Positions 40,501 to 41,781 of a stretch of DNA of 41,781 nt are shown one piece after another. Numbering within the stretch: the stretch's first letter is position 1; every line of letters begins with the position of its first letter. The notes under the pieces are model-generated. The model was given only the letters and a program-made list of their open reading frames with translations. It had not been told where the DNA came from and ran no database searches. The DNA lies in the NCBI GenBank assembly GCA_045532865.1, contig JAZSGT010000071.1:1-41781 (forward strand). Direction: 5' to 3'. Position numbers and translations under genes: made by a program. Source of the stretch: RGIG4140 sp045532865 (GTDB taxonomy: Bacteria > Pseudomonadota > Alphaproteobacteria > CAAHEQ01 > UBA3637).

Positions 40501-41536
40501 AACCGTAGTCCTTTAGATGTTTTTTAATTGAGAGACCTATAATCTTTCCCAAATCCACAGGAACAGCATTACCTATGTGACGGCTTATTGTTCCTATAGA
40601 CATACTTTCAACATTTTGAAAAAACTGATAATCCTCAGGAAATGTTTGCAATAAAGCTCCCTCTCTTAAAGATAAAGCTCTATCCTGTTCAGGATGTCCA
40701 AAGCGTCCTGTCCCTAAAGAATAAAACTGCGTTGTCATTGTTGGTGAAGGTTCATCCCATTTCATACGCCCATAAACACTACTATACGATTTACCACTTT
40801 CTTTCTGGTGGCACTTTAATATTAAAGATTTATCCCAATCTCTCCATGTCCCTCCGGGTTTAGACTGTTGTATTCTTCTAAGATTGATATCTGTTAAACC
40901 AGCACATCTATGCAAAGGATCATTAGGATCCGATTTCCCATTTTCTAATTTAGGAAGTTTTCCTATTACATCTCGAACCGTTTTCTTATCCCCTAAACAA
41001 TCCGACGGTAATAGATGTATTTTTCCAAGTTTAGATGCCAATAAAACCAGTCTTCTTCTTTTTTGAGGTAATCCATATTTGCTACAATCCACAATATAAT
41101 ATTCAACATTATACCCTAATTCATCCAAACAAGATTTAAATTCATTAAATATATCAAACTTTACCAATTCCGGAACATTTTCCATTGAAACAATATCAGG
41201 TTGAATACAACTTATATGTTTTGCAAAAGATTTTAATAATGTCCATTTTTTATCATAAATTCTATTTTTATACTTATTTGTTTGCTTAGAAAATGTTTGA
41301 CACGGAGCACATCCTACTAAAATTTTAATTTCAGAACTACAAAATAAATCATTAATTACATCTGATGAAATATTTGAAACATCTGCACAAATAAATTTCG
41401 TATTATTATTTTCTGTATACGCAAATTCACATGTAGGATCATTATCAAGTCCAGCAACAACATCTAATCCTGACTTTTTTAAACCACAAGTCAGGCCTCC
41501 AACACCACAAAAAAGATCAACTACAGTAGCTTGCAT
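40487..41536 (-). CDS. DNA (cytosine-5)-methyltransferase
   Basis: 349 residues. C5 methyltransferase motifs in order: I VVDLFCGVGGLTCGL (5-19), IV GCAPCQTFS (PCQ 78-80), VI MENVPELV (119-121 for ENV), VIII QKRRRLVLLA, a short target-recognition region, IX SLREGALLQTFPEDY and X IGNAVPVDLG. All catalytic elements are intact; the target sequence cannot be read from this. First gene of the four-gene operon, AAAGGAG 5 bp before the ATG. No restriction endonuclease gene is seen in the window; one could lie beyond 41781 or the GHKL ATPase could be the effector. Confidence 0.93.
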   Translation of the reverse strand: MQATVVDLFCGVGGLTCGLKKSGLDVVAGLDNDPTCEFAYTENNNTKFICADVSNISSDVINDLFCSSEIKILVGCAPCQTFSKQTNKYKNRIYDKKWTLLKSFAKHISCIQPDIVSMENVPELVKFDIFNEFKSCLDELGYNVEYYIVDCSKYGLPQKRRRLVLLASKLGKIHLLPSDCLGDKKTVRDVIGKLPKLENGKSDPNDPLHRCAGLTDINLRRIQQSKPGGTWRDWDKSLILKCHQKESGKSYSSVYGRMKWDEPSPTMTTQFYSLGTGRFGHPEQDRALSLREGALLQTFPEDYQFFQNVESMSIGTISRHIGNAVPVDLGKIIGLSIKKHLKDYGYEDE

Positions 41537-41781
41537 AATAACTCCTTTGTTATACCTTATAATAAATAAAAAAATAAAAATCCAGGATAAAATTAATTTT
41601 TTAATCTATATCTTTAATATTAGCAAAACAATTTCAATGGAGTAAATACTATATTTAACAGTCTGTTACTATTTTATTTCAAATTATCCAAAATCATCTG
41701 CAAGTTAATTATGAGTGTCTTTTTACAATATGAATGTGTTAAGTAATACGATTTATTTCGTATTTATATTTAAGTGGTTGC
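41537..41781. other. AT-rich upstream region of the DNMT operon
   Basis: 245 bp to the window end with no gene. It should hold the DNMT promoter on the minus strand (TATAAG-like boxes close to the ATG), but no -35/-10 pair stands out. Confidence 0.5.

Overview
The window is AT-rich DNA, roughly one third G+C, from a Gram-negative bacterium, most likely an uncultured gut-type alphaproteobacterium. This rests on four things: the translation block ffh ... rpsP-rimM-trmD-rplS, a class IIA HAD hydrolase of the type common in alphaproteobacteria, a porin and KdsB-like protein showing an outer membrane, and a pilin-like protein of a type I associate with uncultured AT-rich alphaproteobacteria. The taxonomic call is inference; no rRNA or tRNA gene is present.

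Layout. 1-2560: end of a polysaccharide locus, with a short lysine-rich ORF and a large fusion of a ferredoxin/FrhB-like protein and a polysaccharide pyruvyl transferase. 2668-5675: PRPP synthase-like gene facing a lemA-htpX-deaminase operon. 5851-8470: tightly overlapping operon ppa / HAD hydrolase / HIT hydrolase / kdsB-like. 8575-14925: ffh, then two tandem GT6 (ABO-family) glycosyltransferase paralogues, then rpsP-rimM-trmD-rplS. 14926-15314: duplicated 124-bp repeat. 15315-21384: small secreted protein, pilin-like protein, infC (probable AUU start), degenerate DsbD/ScsB-like protein, rnhA, an orphan protein and a porin. 21542-28454: sugar-nucleotide region (tandem Nudix protein, HxGH nucleotidyltransferase, eukaryote-type phosphomannomutase, gmd, GDP-fucose synthase; on the other strand an RMD-like reductase, LMW phosphatase, nitroreductase and a second HxGH nucleotidyltransferase). 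28552-29107: remains of two glycosyltransferases joined by deletion. 29262-36973: Y-family polymerase, arylsulfotransferase-like protein, methyltransferase, flavin reductase-like protein, thioesterase-like protein and a CoA-disulfide-reductase/rhodanese protein. 36974-37590: gene-poor boundary. 37591-41536: four-gene minus-strand accessory operon: C5 DNA methyltransferase, MORC/Hsp90-type GHKL ATPase, LMW phosphatase, and a DUF5677/HEPN-like protein of unknown function.

How it fits together. Much of the accessory content concerns surface glycans: GDP-fucose synthesis, a possible GDP-rhamnose branch, CMP-Kdo-type activation, pyruvylation, and two unusual membrane-anchored GT6 enzymes. The right end looks like a restriction/defence-type module. 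The strongest leads are the DNMT-GHKL-phosphatase-HEPN-like operon, the anchored GT6 pair that lacks both DXD and NXN motifs, and the 23-bp inverted repeats in front of the second GT6 gene. Most genes have clear Shine-Dalgarno sequences, and about ten have good sigma70-type promoters (-35/-10 spacing 16-18).
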